From assembly GCA_024401275.1 (NCBI GenBank), contig JAKSLJ010000004.1, positions 1 to 64,000 on the forward strand: a stretch of 64,000 nucleotides of DNA, given 5' to 3'. Below, piece by piece: positions 46,658 through 54,569 of the stretch. The notes under the pieces are model-generated. The model saw only the letters and a program-made list of their open reading frames with translations, ran no database searches and was not told the DNA's origin. Position 1 is the stretch's first letter; each line of letters opens with the position of its first letter. Source of the DNA: Bacteroidaceae bacterium (GTDB lineage Bacteria; Bacteroidota; Bacteroidia; Bacteroidales; Bacteroidaceae). The translations under genes were made by a program, and so were the position numbers.

Positions 46658-47476
46658 ATGGGTCCGATAGGCTTATTCGATTCCGGTTACGGCGGCTTGA
46701 CCATACTCCACCAGGTGCGCCACCTCATGCCAAGATACGACTACATGTATCTCGGCGACAACGCCCGTGCCCCTTACGGACCGCGCTCATTTGACATCGT
46801 ATATCAGTTCACACGCGAAGCCGTGATGAAACTCTTCGACATGGGATGCCAACTGGTCATACTTGCCTGCAACACAGCCTCGGCGAAAGCCTTGCGCACC
46901 ATACAGCAAGAAGACCTCCCGAAGCTTGGCGACCCTACTAAGCGCGTGCTCGGCATCATCCGACCAACGGCAGAAGCCATCGGAAACCTCACACATTCCG
47001 GACATGTAGGCATCTGCGCCACACAGGGAACGATAAACTCACAGAGCTACGAACTGGAAATCCAGAAGCTCTGGCCGGAGATAAAGGTTACCGGCGAACC
47101 ATGTCCAATGTGGGTGCCACTCGTAGAGAACAACGAGTACGACAGCCCAGGAGCCGATTATTTCGTGAACAAGCGCATCGGCAACCTCATGGCGGCAGAC
47201 CCGGAGATAGACTCCATCATCCTCGCCTGCACCCACTACCCTCTCCTACTGAACAAGATTCTCAAGTATGTTCCGCGCGGAGTGAAAGTCATACCGCAGG
47301 GCGAATTCGTGGCAAACAGCCTTCAGGACTACCTGATGCGCCATCCGGAGCTCGACGCCCTCTGCTCAAAGAACAGCACAACACACTACCTAACAACGGA
47401 AAGCCCAGAGAAATTCAAGGATTCCGCACAGCTTTTCCTCCATGAGGAAGTGGAAGTAGAAAAGATCACACTTTAA
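46658..47476 (+). CDS. murI: Glutamate racemase
   Basis: 272 residues. FDSGYGGLTILHQVR holds the Asp-Ser of the active site. LACNTASAKAL carries the first catalytic Cys and LACTHYPLL the second. It makes D-glutamate for peptidoglycan in the cytoplasm. It follows the OmpH genes by 21 bp, the conserved Bacteroidales order. Confidence 0.95.
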   Translation: MGPIGLFDSGYGGLTILHQVRHLMPRYDYMYLGDNARAPYGPRSFDIVYQFTREAVMKLFDMGCQLVILACNTASAKALRTIQQEDLPKLGDPTKRVLGIIRPTAEAIGNLTHSGHVGICATQGTINSQSYELEIQKLWPEIKVTGEPCPMWVPLVENNEYDSPGADYFVNKRIGNLMAADPEIDSIILACTHYPLLLNKILKYVPRGVKVIPQGEFVANSLQDYLMRHPELDALCSKNSTTHYLTTESPEKFKDSAQLFLHEEVEVEKITL

Positions 47477-47543
47477 CCGCTCTTATACACCCCAACATCT
47501 ATGGAGTCCTCCTCTTGTGGGGGGGAAAGTTGGAGGGTGTCAT

Positions 47544-47618
47544 GGTCCCATAGTTCAATGGATAGAATAAGTCTCTCCTAAAGATTAGATCCGGGTTCGA
47601 TTCCCGGTGGGACTACCA
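47544..47618 (+). tRNA. tRNA-Arg (anticodon CCT)
   Basis: The acceptor GGTCCCA pairs with TGGGACT, discriminator A, and CCA is encoded at 47616-47618. The anticodon loop CTCCTAA gives CCT; the T arm is CCGGG/CCCGG around TTCGATT. It reads AGG. The 3' end and terminator are duplicated at 51826-51914. Confidence 0.94.
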
Positions 47619-47624
47619 AGTAAC

Positions 47625-47661
47625 AAATCCTAACAACCCATTTTATGGATAGTTAGGATTT
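47625..47661 (+). terminator. Terminator of tRNA-Arg(CCT)
   Basis: AAATCCTAAC (47625-47634) and GTTAGGATTT (47652-47661) are a perfect 10-bp stem. Confidence 0.75.
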
Positions 47662-47689
47662 ATAATATGGATTGGGCATCGTTTTATTT

Positions 47690-47930
47690 GCAAGTTCCAA
47701 ATTCGTATCTATTCACAAATCGGGTCGATATGAGTAGTTTTCTCTGACTGCTTTTGCATACTTCTCACCAAAGTGTGCAAAGGATTTTTGTCACGCCGAA
47801 AAGGCTTTCCTGACATTTGCGAAGCTAAAAAATTGCACACCATCGTTGCGGTGTGCGTAAATCCTATCCCTATTGTCTTAAAATTCGTTAAAAAAGTTCA
47901 TTTTTTCCTTAAAGTGTTTTTCGGAAAGTG
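47690..47930. other. Intergenic region with a hairpin, upstream of the ketoacid oxidoreductase operon
   Basis: GCACACC (47835-47841) and GGTGTGC (47850-47856) form a perfect 7-bp hairpin about 75 bp before the promoter. No gene is supported. It could be a terminator or operator. Confidence 0.4.
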
Positions 47931-47938
47931 TAATTTTG
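47931..47938 (+). promoter_or_regulatory. -7 element of the vor/kor operon
   Basis: TAATTTTG followed by CGCCGC, 27 bp before the ferredoxin start. Confidence 0.65.
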
Positions 47939-47965
47939 CGCCGCAAACCATAAAAACTCAATAAA

Positions 47966-48223
47966 ATGGAAAATACACTTTTGAGGGAACATCCTATTGG
48001 TGCCATAGACATCAATACAGAGCGATGCAAGGGATGCGGATTATGTATTTCCGCATGTCCCAAAAACCTTATCTCACTTGTAGAACGAGAGGTAAACAAA
48101 CACGGTTATCCGTTTGTGACCGTAAACGACGATGCTGTATGTACGGGTTGTGCGTCATGTGGCATAATTTGCCCCGACGGATGCATTACCGTCTATAGAA
48201 AGAAGAAAGGAGACGTTGCGTGA
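47966..48223 (+). CDS. Ferredoxin-type delta subunit of 2-oxoacid:ferredoxin oxidoreductase
   Basis: 85 residues with two 4Fe-4S sites, CKGCGLCISACP and CTGCASCGIICP. It would carry electrons from the thiamine-diphosphate site to ferredoxin. It is the first gene of the four-gene operon; its stop overlaps the next start (TGATG). Confidence 0.93.
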   Translation: MENTLLREHPIGAIDINTERCKGCGLCISACPKNLISLVEREVNKHGYPFVTVNDDAVCTGCASCGIICPDGCITVYRKKKGDVA

Positions 48224-49314
48224 TGAAGCAGGAAACAGTCCTAATGAAAGGCAACGAGGCTCTCGCCCATGCCGCCATACGCACCGGTGTTGACGGATAT
48301 TTCGGCTATCCAATCACTCCACAAAGTGAAATTCTGGAAACGCTTGCGGCAGAACGTCCTTGGGAAACAACCGGAATGGTTGTTCTCCAGGCAGAGAGCG
48401 AAATAGCAAGCATCAACATGCTCTATGGTGGAGCAGCTGCGGGAAAGAAGGTATTCACTTCATCTTCATCCATCGGTATCGCGCTTATGCAGGAAGGAAT
48501 ATCCTATTGCGCCGGAGCAGAACTGCCTGTCGTGGTGGTTAGCGTGCAGCGAGGAGGTCCCGGTCTGGGCACCATCCAACCATCGCAAGGCGACTATTTC
48601 CAAGCGACTCGCGGCGGCGGCAATGGCGACTACAACACTATCGTGCTCGCTCCTTCCAGTGTACAGGAGATGGCAGACTTCGTGGACGATGCCTTCACGC
48701 TTGCCTTCAAATACAGAAATCCGGCTATGATACTCAGTGACGGTCTTATCGGTCAGATGATGGAGCCCGTCGTCCTGCCGGCAATGCGTCCTCGCCGCAC
48801 AGACGAAGAGGTCATCGAACAATGTCCGTGGGCAACAACAGGCAGGAAGTCTTCTCGCAAGCCTAATATCATCACCTCACTAGAACTGAAACCGGAGCAG
48901 ATGGAGGCTAACAACATTCGCCTTCAGCAGAAGTATGCCATAATCAAGGAACGCGAGGTAAGACATGAGACGAAGATGTGCGAAGATGCAGAAATACTCA
49001 TCGTGGCATTCGGAAGTGCTGCGCGAATTGCAGAAAGTGCCATAAAGGATCTTCGGGAAAGTGGCGTAAAAGCAGGACTCTTCCGTCCCATTACGGTGTG
49101 GCCATTCCCTGAGAAGCAACTCCGTGAGGCTGCAAAGGGAAAGAAACACGTTCTCGTAGTAGAGATAAACGCCGGTCAAATGGTTCAGGATGTTCGCCTG
49201 AGTCTTGGAAACAGCATACCTGTTAGCCATTATGGCAGACTCGGAGGCATGGTACCTGAGCCAAAGGAAATAATGGATGTAGTACAGAAAATAATGGAGG
49301 ACAGCAAGAAATGA
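48223..49314 (+). CDS. vorB: 2-oxoacid:ferredoxin oxidoreductase alpha subunit (VorB-type)
   Basis: 363 residues from ATG at 48223; a GTG three bases earlier is less likely. GYPITPQSEILETLAAERPW, QAESEIASINMLYGGAAAGK, VFTSSSSIGIALMQEGISYC and RGGPGLGTIQPSQGDYFQAT form the pyrimidine-binding core of the alpha subunit. The last third is the KorA domain II. It oxidises branched-chain or other 2-oxoacids to acyl-CoA with reduced ferredoxin, important in anaerobic amino-acid metabolism. Kor (2-oxoglutarate) specificity cannot be excluded. Confidence 0.93.
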   Translation: MKQETVLMKGNEALAHAAIRTGVDGYFGYPITPQSEILETLAAERPWETTGMVVLQAESEIASINMLYGGAAAGKKVFTSSSSIGIALMQEGISYCAGAELPVVVVSVQRGGPGLGTIQPSQGDYFQATRGGGNGDYNTIVLAPSSVQEMADFVDDAFTLAFKYRNPAMILSDGLIGQMMEPVVLPAMRPRRTDEEVIEQCPWATTGRKSSRKPNIITSLELKPEQMEANNIRLQQKYAIIKEREVRHETKMCEDAEILIVAFGSAARIAESAIKDLRESGVKAGLFRPITVWPFPEKQLREAAKGKKHVLVVEINAGQMVQDVRLSLGNSIPVSHYGRLGGMVPEPKEIMDVVQKIMEDSKK

Positions 49315-50066
49315 GCACTAACATAAAAACAGCGGAGAATATTGTTTACCAGAAGCCACGACTGATGAACGATGTGCCTATGCACTATTGTCCAGGATGC
49401 AGCCACGGCGTGGTTCATAAGCTCGTGGCAGAAGTGATTGAAGAGATGGGAATGGCGGAAAAGACTGTCGGCGTATGTCCTGTGGGATGTGCCGTCTTTG
49501 CCTGCAACTATCTTGACATTGACTGGCAGGAAGCTGCTCACGGTCGTGCACCAGCAGTGGCAACAGCCGTAAAGCGCCTCTGGCCCGACCGCCTCGTGTT
49601 CACTTATCAGGGCGACGGCGACATGGCTAGCATCGGTGCATGCGAGACTATCCACGCTCTGAACCGAGGAGAGAATATCTGCATGATTCTCATCAACAAT
49701 GCCATCTACGGCATGACTGGCGGTCAGATGGCTCCGACGACTCTTGTCGGTCAGAAGACTTCCACATGTCCTTACGGCAGAGAACCCGAACTTCACGGTT
49801 ATCCTCTCAACATCACAAAACTTGCCGTAGAACTTGAAGGTACTTGCTACGTCACACGTCAGGCTGTTGACACCGTCGGCGCCATTCGCAAGACAAAGGC
49901 GGCACTGCGCAAGGCTTTCGAAAACTCAATGAACAAACGAGGTAGCTCTCTGGTGGAGATTCTCTCAACATGCAATAGCGGTTGGAAACTTTCACCTCAG
50001 AAGGCAAACGAATGGATGCGCGAGAATGTCGTACCGCTTTACCCTCTGGGCGACATGAAAGGATAA
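49311..50066 (+). CDS. 2-oxoacid:ferredoxin oxidoreductase beta subunit (TPP-binding)
   Basis: 251 residues. MHYCPGCSHGVVHKL, the TPP/Mg motif GDGDMASIGACETIHALNRG, then NICMILINNAIYGMTGGQMA and PTTLVGQKTSTCPYGRE are the beta-subunit hallmarks. The start overlaps vorB's end by 4 bp (ATGA). The mature complex is cytoplasmic and oxygen-sensitive. Confidence 0.94.
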   Translation: MSTNIKTAENIVYQKPRLMNDVPMHYCPGCSHGVVHKLVAEVIEEMGMAEKTVGVCPVGCAVFACNYLDIDWQEAAHGRAPAVATAVKRLWPDRLVFTYQGDGDMASIGACETIHALNRGENICMILINNAIYGMTGGQMAPTTLVGQKTSTCPYGREPELHGYPLNITKLAVELEGTCYVTRQAVDTVGAIRKTKAALRKAFENSMNKRGSSLVEILSTCNSGWKLSPQKANEWMRENVVPLYPLGDMKG

Positions 50067-50108
50067 TGGCATTTACCATTTACGATTTACCATTTACAAT
50101 TAAGAATC

Positions 50109-50642
50109 ATGAAAAAAGAGATATTGATAAGCGGCTTCGGCGGACAGGGTGTCCTATCCATGGGCAAGATCCTGGCGTACGGTGCCTTAATGGAGGACAA
50201 ACAGGTTACATGGATGCCTGCCTACGGACCGGAGCAGCGTGGCGGCACGGCTAATGTCACGGTCGTAGTGAGCGACGAGCGGATAGCCTCGCCTATTCTT
50301 AGTACTTACGATGTTGTGGTAGCTCTCAACCAGCCTTCGATAGACAAGTTTGAAAGCAAGGTAAAAAGCGGCGGTATGCTGATATACGAAAGCGACGGAG
50401 TGAGCACAAAGCCGACGCGCACTGATATAGAAACCTACAGCATCAGTGCAATAGACAAGGCTTCGGAAATGAAAAATCCCAAAGTATTCAACATGATTGT
50501 GCTTGGTGCTTTGCTCAAAGCATGTCCCGTAATAAGCACCGATGGAGTACAACGCTCCCTTACAAAGTCGCTTCCAGAGCGCTATCATCATCTAATACCG
50601 GCAAACATGGCGGCATTGGCTGAAGGACAAAAGCTTATCTAA
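50109..50642 (+). CDS. 2-oxoacid:ferredoxin oxidoreductase gamma subunit
   Basis: 177 residues. ILISGFGGQGVLSMGKILAY, PAYGPEQRGGTANVTVVVSD and VFNMIVLGALLKACPVIS are the gamma-subunit motifs. It is the last gene of the operon. The 42 bp before it are AT-rich spacer repeats (TTTACCATTTACGATTTACC). Confidence 0.94.
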   Translation: MKKEILISGFGGQGVLSMGKILAYGALMEDKQVTWMPAYGPEQRGGTANVTVVVSDERIASPILSTYDVVVALNQPSIDKFESKVKSGGMLIYESDGVSTKPTRTDIETYSISAIDKASEMKNPKVFNMIVLGALLKACPVISTDGVQRSLTKSLPERYHHLIPANMAALAEGQKLI

Positions 50643-50687
50643 GGAAGGTAATTACTGGATAAATTTTAGTATCTTTCTCTTTATTGT

Positions 50688-50718
50688 AACCACAATTCCG
50701 TTTCGGGATTGTGGTTTT
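50688..50718 (+). terminator. Terminator of the ketoacid oxidoreductase operon
   Basis: AACCACAAT (50688-50696) pairs with ATTGTGGTT (50708-50716), then TTTT-like tail. About 45 bp after the last stop. Confidence 0.75.
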
Positions 50719-50728
50719 CATTTTTGGG

Positions 50729-50795
50729 TATAAGTGTCAAAAAGAGACCTAGAATAGAGTGCAATCGCTATAAGTGTCAAAAAGAGACCTAGAAT
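50729..50795. repeat. Two direct 27-bp copies, probable IS end
   Basis: TATAAGTGTCAAAAAGAGAC plus CTAGAAT occurs at 50729-50755 and 50769-50795, 40 bp apart. The reverse complement (AGGTCTCTTTTTGACACTTA) has the form of an ISL3-family terminal repeat. Confidence 0.65.
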
Positions 50796-50832
50796 TTCTC
50801 ATGCGGCCTTTATCTATAAGGCCTGTGCGCCT

Positions 50833-50993
50833 TTATAAAGTCTTGACGGTCTCGTCTTTCATGCCAAGTAACAGTAGTTTGAAGTATTCATCATCTCTAT
50901 ATCCATAGGCTTTTCTCTTTAGGACTTTCACCTTGTTGTTCGTACCTTCAAGTATGATATTGGTAACTTTGTACAAAGCATACCAGCTATATT
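50833..50993 (-). pseudogene. ISL3-type transposase C-terminal remnant
   Basis: The minus-strand frame reads WYALYKVTNIILEGTNNKVK followed by VLKRKAYGYRDDEYFKLLLL and ends DETVKTL. The GTNNKxKVLKRxAYGYRxxEYF block is the characteristic C-terminal end of ISL3-type DDE transposases. Only about 50 codons survive; upstream sequence is unrelated. It marks the boundary of a degraded insertion at the start of the accessory region. Confidence 0.75.
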
Positions 50994-51077
50994 AAGGTTT
51001 AGCTCGGCGGCCGAAGGGAAAGCCAATGGCCGGCTACCAATGTTAGATACTTCTAGCGTCATATAATTTTGGTGGTG

Positions 51078-51085
51078 CAAAGTTA
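51078..51085 (-). promoter_or_regulatory. -7 element next to the GGAATGT array
   Basis: TAACTTTG followed by CACC on the minus strand. It reads toward the transposase remnant. Confidence 0.5.
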
Positions 51086-51114
51086 CTAATTACTGCAGCA
51101 CTCTGTCTTCACAT

Positions 51115-51268
51115 GCGGAATGTTGCGGAATGTTGAGATGACATTCCGCAATCGTAAGTCGTTTGTTATCAATGTGTTAGGTGCTATTCTGCGGAATGTG
51201 GAATGTTTTGCCGACATTCCGTAACATTCCGCAACATTCCGCCGACATTCCGCACATATTCCGCACAT
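51115..51268. repeat. Inverted arrays of GCGGAATGT / ACATTCCGC
   Basis: Direct copies of GCGGAATGTT lie at 51115 onward and near 51191; inverted ACATTCCG copies lie near 51141, 51214 to 51235 and 51245 to 51263. There are about ten copies of a 9-10-bp unit. The design resembles the GTTGCAGAT arrays at 11.5-12.4 kb. Confidence 0.8.
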
Positions 51269-51448
51269 CGGTGAGATGGTTTTGACTTGCAGATTTTTGT
51301 ATATCTGATTTGACTCATAACTCTATGCTTCCTGACTCATATTCCTAGGAATATGTGTAAGTGTTTTTCGCAGAACCCATAAAATTGCTCGACAACTCTT
51401 CACTCTTCATGATTATGTTGCAAGTAATTGATTCTCAAAGATTTAGAA

Positions 51449-51663
51449 CTATGAAGAGTTGCGTGCGACTATTCATGGCTCTTCATAGCTTGTACTGCCC
51501 TAGAAAAAGTTGAATGAATTTGTACTATAAGCCTGAGGTTAATTGAATGGATTTCATCTTATCCCTAGGCTCGGTTGAATAAATATCCCTAACCCCTGAA
51601 GAATATTGAATGCGGTTCTAAAGCCTGCATTCAATTGAATCCAGTGTTTGCGGTGCAAAGTTA
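51449..51663 (-). ncRNA. Candidate transcript with five ~31-nt repeats and a hairpin
   Basis: A TAACTTTG promoter at 51656-51663 (minus) is followed by five ATTCAA units (TTGAAT on the plus strand at 51635, 51606, 51575, 51543 and 51510), spaced 29-33 nt, most with a downstream CCTnAGG or CAGG. Then a perfect 10-bp hairpin (51449-51458 with 51479-51488, CTATGAAGAG/CTCTTCATAG). No ORF fits. I do not recognise the family. Confidence 0.35.
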
Positions 51664-51825
51664 AAATAAAGAAATGACAATAACAATTTTTGTGCGACAT
51701 TTTTGTGCGACATATTGCAATAATTGTGCGACATCATGAAATGCCATGCAATTTATTTATTTATTCATAATATTGGTTTTCAGTGTATTATAATTATAAG
51801 TTATTTTCTTTTATTGTATTTTTGT

Positions 51826-51914
51826 ATTCCCGGCGGGACTACACGAAACAAATCCTAACTGCCCATTATTGTGGATAGTTAGGATTTGTAATAAAGATTG
51901 GGAATAGTTTATTT
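51826..51914. repeat. Duplicate of the tRNA-Arg(CCT) 3' end and terminator (att-like)
   Basis: ATTCCCGGCGGGACTAC matches the last T-arm and acceptor bases of the tRNA at 47600 with one difference. The alignment goes on through the terminator stem (AAATCCTAAC ... GTTAGGATTT) to ATTGGG...TTTATTT. No tRNA body precedes it, so it is a partial copy in direct orientation 4.2 kb downstream. Confidence 0.8.
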
Positions 51915-52010
51915 CATCTGGTATTGTATAGCAACATATCAATAAGCTAATAACTAGGAGAACTCACTTTCAATAATTAAGTAAAACTGAAGTAATAGCC
52001 TAACAAAGAT

Positions 52011-52457
52011 TTAAAGATCGTTAGGGGTAATTGTAACAGTAAATAGAAGTTCCTTATTATTAGAAAAATAATTAAAACGCATTGCAAATCCGTTGTCTAT
52101 AGGCATCCTATCACTTGGACTGGCTTTAATCATAGAAATCATATCCTTTTTCATAGATTCTATCTGCTCATCAGTCACTTGTGGATTATTGACATACTGG
52201 TAGCTATGAGTCAAAATTCTTGCTTCTTTATCAAGTTCTATATCAAAGTAGAATATCCCACCCATATCAATAGGAAGTTGTTGTTTGACAGTATTGACTT
52301 GAGACTGTAGTTGCATAATATAAGTCTCATCACCCTTCGGCTGCACTTTAGCACCATTCTCCTTCGACAGTACGTTAGCATCATTCGCCTTTGGCTGTTC
52401 CTGGCAAGAGTACAAACCGACAAATAACACAGACAGGATAACTAGGAAATTTCTCAT
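52011..52457 (-). CDS. Small lipoprotein of unknown function
   Basis: 148 residues. The lipoprotein signal is MRNFLVILSVLFVGLYSC, so Cys18 is the lipid site. A polar linker is followed by a single alpha/beta domain with FDIELDKEARILTHSYQYVN, VTDEQIESMKKDMISMIKAS and the strand ELLFTVTITPNDL. I know no family. The promoter TAACTTTG is at 52486-52493 and the gene diverges from the HTH/CoiA-like operon, whose palindrome lies about 80 bp upstream of this promoter. Confidence 0.7.
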   Translation of the reverse strand: MRNFLVILSVLFVGLYSCQEQPKANDANVLSKENGAKVQPKGDETYIMQLQSQVNTVKQQLPIDMGGIFYFDIELDKEARILTHSYQYVNNPQVTDEQIESMKKDMISMIKASPSDRMPIDNGFAMRFNYFSNNKELLFTVTITPNDL

Positions 52458-52485
52458 ATTAATGTTATTAGGTTTATGTTGGTTG

Positions 52486-52493
52486 CAAAGTTA
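52486..52493 (-). promoter_or_regulatory. -7 element of the small lipoprotein gene
   Basis: TAACTTTG followed by CAACC on the minus strand, about 30 bp before the start codon. Confidence 0.65.
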
Positions 52494-52572
52494 AGAAAAA
52501 TCCCCTAAAATCAGAAACAAACAGCCACACAACTTTATCTTAAGTCAAAAATAATGACACTAGATTGACCAT

Positions 52573-52616
52573 AATTGGCAAATTTGCCAATTGCTTGAGA
52601 TATTTGAGTAACTTTG
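52573..52616 (+). promoter_or_regulatory. Perfect 20-bp palindromic operator and promoter of the HTH/CoiA-like operon
   Basis: AATTGGCAAATTTGCCAATT (52573-52592) is a perfect palindrome ending 16 bp before the -7 element TAACTTTG (52609-52616), so it overlaps the -33 region. It is well placed for repression by the HTH protein encoded next. Confidence 0.75.
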
Positions 52617-52689
52617 CATTGTTTTTATAACATGTGGCGACAACACACAAAATACGGAACCTTAAATTTTACAGTAAAAATTAACCGTT

Positions 52690-53199
52690 ATGAACACAAA
52701 AGTTTCTTGGATTGACCACAAACGAGTTCTAGTAGAAACTCCTAGTGGTGATGACTTTGAAGTTTGTTTTGCAGATGACACCAACTACCAGATTGAAATG
52801 CAATCTGTTTTTAAAATCACTCATGACCTAGGGCTTCTCTTTGACAAGTTCTACAAAGGTGACGATTCTGCAATCTTAGGAGAAATCAACAGACAATTGA
52901 TGTTAGGTTACAGAAGTCCCATTCTTTTCTACCAACGCTTTGAGAAGACAAGGAAAAATGACGAGCGCATTCGGATTGGAAAGCGCATAAAAGAGATTCG
53001 TATTGAGAAAGGACTTGATGCGAAGACTCTCGCAACTATTGCAGGAATAGATGCGTCTAATCTTTGTCGAATTGAGGCTGGCAAATATTCAGTAGGTTTT
53101 GATATTTTGTCTAAGCTGGCTTACGCTTGTGGTAAGAAAGTGGAATTTATAGATTTAGGAGAAGAAGACCATGAACGAATACTTAACACACGCCTATAA
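52690..53199 (+). CDS. XRE-type HTH regulator with N-terminal DUF2442-like domain
   Basis: 169 residues. Residues about 1-75 (VSWIDHKRVLVETPSGDDFE, then LLFDKFYKGDDSAILGEINR) resemble the DUF2442 or helical N-terminal module of phage-type regulators. Residues about 97-158 are an HTH_3 domain (IGKRIKEIRIEKGLDAKTLA, then IDASNLCRIEAGKYSVGFDI). It probably represses its own promoter at the palindrome. Its last 29 bp overlap the next gene, so the two are translationally coupled. Confidence 0.85.
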   Translation: MNTKVSWIDHKRVLVETPSGDDFEVCFADDTNYQIEMQSVFKITHDLGLLFDKFYKGDDSAILGEINRQLMLGYRSPILFYQRFEKTRKNDERIRIGKRIKEIRIEKGLDAKTLATIAGIDASNLCRIEAGKYSVGFDILSKLAYACGKKVEFIDLGEEDHERILNTRL

Positions 53200-54298
53200 T
53201 GAGAACAAAGTTCTTGTTCATGTTGATTCCGTTGAGAATGGCAAAGCATGCAATTGTACATGCCCACACTGTAATAACCCTTTGGTTGCGAAGAATGGCG
53301 GAAGAAAATACAAACACCATTTTGCTCATTTGAAAGGAATAGAATGTGAAGATGCATATGAGACGACTCTTCATCTATTGGCAAAAAAAGTTCTGACTGA
53401 AGAGAAGATGATAATGCTTCCAATTAGTGAAGATGAAAATCAGCTATCTGGGCTTATTCACTTTGTCGATGTTGAACAGGAGAAGAAGTTTGACGGCTCC
53501 AACATTCGTCCTGATGTCATAGGTACTATGGTTAATGGCGAAAAGATTCTTATTGAATTCTATGTTTCCCATAGGGTTACTTATAACAAACGTGATTTCA
53601 TTTTACAGAACAACCTGAAATGCATTGAAGTTAACTTAAACTATGTGGAAATGGAAGAATCTGCTATTCGTTCTTTCCTCATAAATGAAACGACACACCG
53701 CGATTGGATAAAGAAATACGAAAAGCGAACAGAAGGAGATGGCTATGGTTCTTACTCTACAAGAAATCCCTTACATAAGAAATCAATAGATTTCTTAAAG
53801 AGAAAATTCGATACCGATACCATAAAGATTTTTGTTCGTAATTTGCGAACAGGTGGAAACACTCACAATTTGAAATCATTGGGTTATGATACCTGTGAAT
53901 TATCTTCAAGTTCTTTCAGAGGAATTAAGCCCGATTTGCTTTTGTATCGTAGTAGTAAAAATGACAAAGGGCATATCGCAATATGCGTGCGAGGACGGCG
54001 TAGAAGCTCCGATTTCGAAGTTCCAACAAATTTGAGAATCATTGATATAATTATACGCGATGAGCACGATTATAATACCCTCACAGAGAACGATACTATA
54101 AGAGAAGGTTATTCTTATAATACTGTTTTCCATGGTTTTAATCCTTACAAAAATGATAATCAAGGAAAACACGATTACGAAAAAGACAATTCTGAGAATT
54201 ACGCACAAATAACAGATAATGAGCTATTGAATAGAATTCCATCTGAAGAAGCAATAATCAACGACACTAGAATTATTAGAGAACCTGCTCCCTTCTAA
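53171..54298 (+). CDS. CoiA-like putative nuclease
   Basis: 375 residues, no signal peptide. The N terminus has a zinc-finger-like CTCPHCNNPLVAKNGGRKYK followed by HHFAHLKG, the CoiA pattern. SNIRPDVIGTMVNGEKILIE followed by FYVSHRV matches the PD-(D/E)xK-like nuclease core of CoiA (Asp in RPDV, Glu in IEF). The C-terminal 180 residues (PLHKKSIDFLKRKFDTDTIK, IKPDLLLYRSSKNDKGHIAI) contain a second PD..ll..R..K-like segment, perhaps a second nuclease-like unit. CoiA acts in competence in Firmicutes. Here a stand-alone regulator-nuclease pair suggests defence or DNA processing; that is inference. AT-rich codon use sets it apart from the core genes. Confidence 0.6.
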   Translation: MNEYLTHAYNENKVLVHVDSVENGKACNCTCPHCNNPLVAKNGGRKYKHHFAHLKGIECEDAYETTLHLLAKKVLTEEKMIMLPISEDENQLSGLIHFVDVEQEKKFDGSNIRPDVIGTMVNGEKILIEFYVSHRVTYNKRDFILQNNLKCIEVNLNYVEMEESAIRSFLINETTHRDWIKKYEKRTEGDGYGSYSTRNPLHKKSIDFLKRKFDTDTIKIFVRNLRTGGNTHNLKSLGYDTCELSSSSFRGIKPDLLLYRSSKNDKGHIAICVRGRRRSSDFEVPTNLRIIDIIIRDEHDYNTLTENDTIREGYSYNTVFHGFNPYKNDNQGKHDYEKDNSENYAQITDNELLNRIPSEEAIINDTRIIREPAPF

Positions 54299-54337
54299 GC
54301 CTTATTTGCGTTTATACTCTCAGTATTGAACAGAATG

Positions 54338-54366
54338 AAACTGACTTACTTACTGACTTACTGACT
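54338..54366. repeat. ACTTACTTACTGACTTACTG simple repeat
   Basis: TGACTTACTTACTGACTTAC plus TGACTC. Further copies are at 55651-55716, 55838-55860 and 61755-61783. Confidence 0.85.
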
Positions 54367-54462
54367 CAAGGGTTATTTGTGTGGGATAATATGCCAACAA
54401 GAGCCATCTTAACCCGAAAAGGGACAACTTCTATATAATTTCCTAACATTTCCCATTCCATT

Positions 54463-54493
54463 CTTGTTAGTTCCCAAAAAAGTCTTAACTTTG
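54463..54493 (+). promoter_or_regulatory. Shared extended promoter, RhuM copy
   Basis: ATTCTTGTTAGTTC, an A run, then TCTTAACTTTG (-7 at 54486-54493). TTG in CTTGTTAG is about 18 bp before the TA. Near-identical copies precede both BspA genes at 56.6 and 58.3 kb. Confidence 0.7.
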
Positions 54494-54569
54494 CAGCCAT
54501 AACTGCAATTAATGATTTTGAACATGCAATAATTACGACAAATCCTCTCAACTCTTTTGATATGATTAT

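Noticed and set aside
51510-51640. CRISPR array from the ~31-bp TTGAAT spacing
   Set aside because: Only a 6-bp element is constant; a repeat-spacer structure is lacking.
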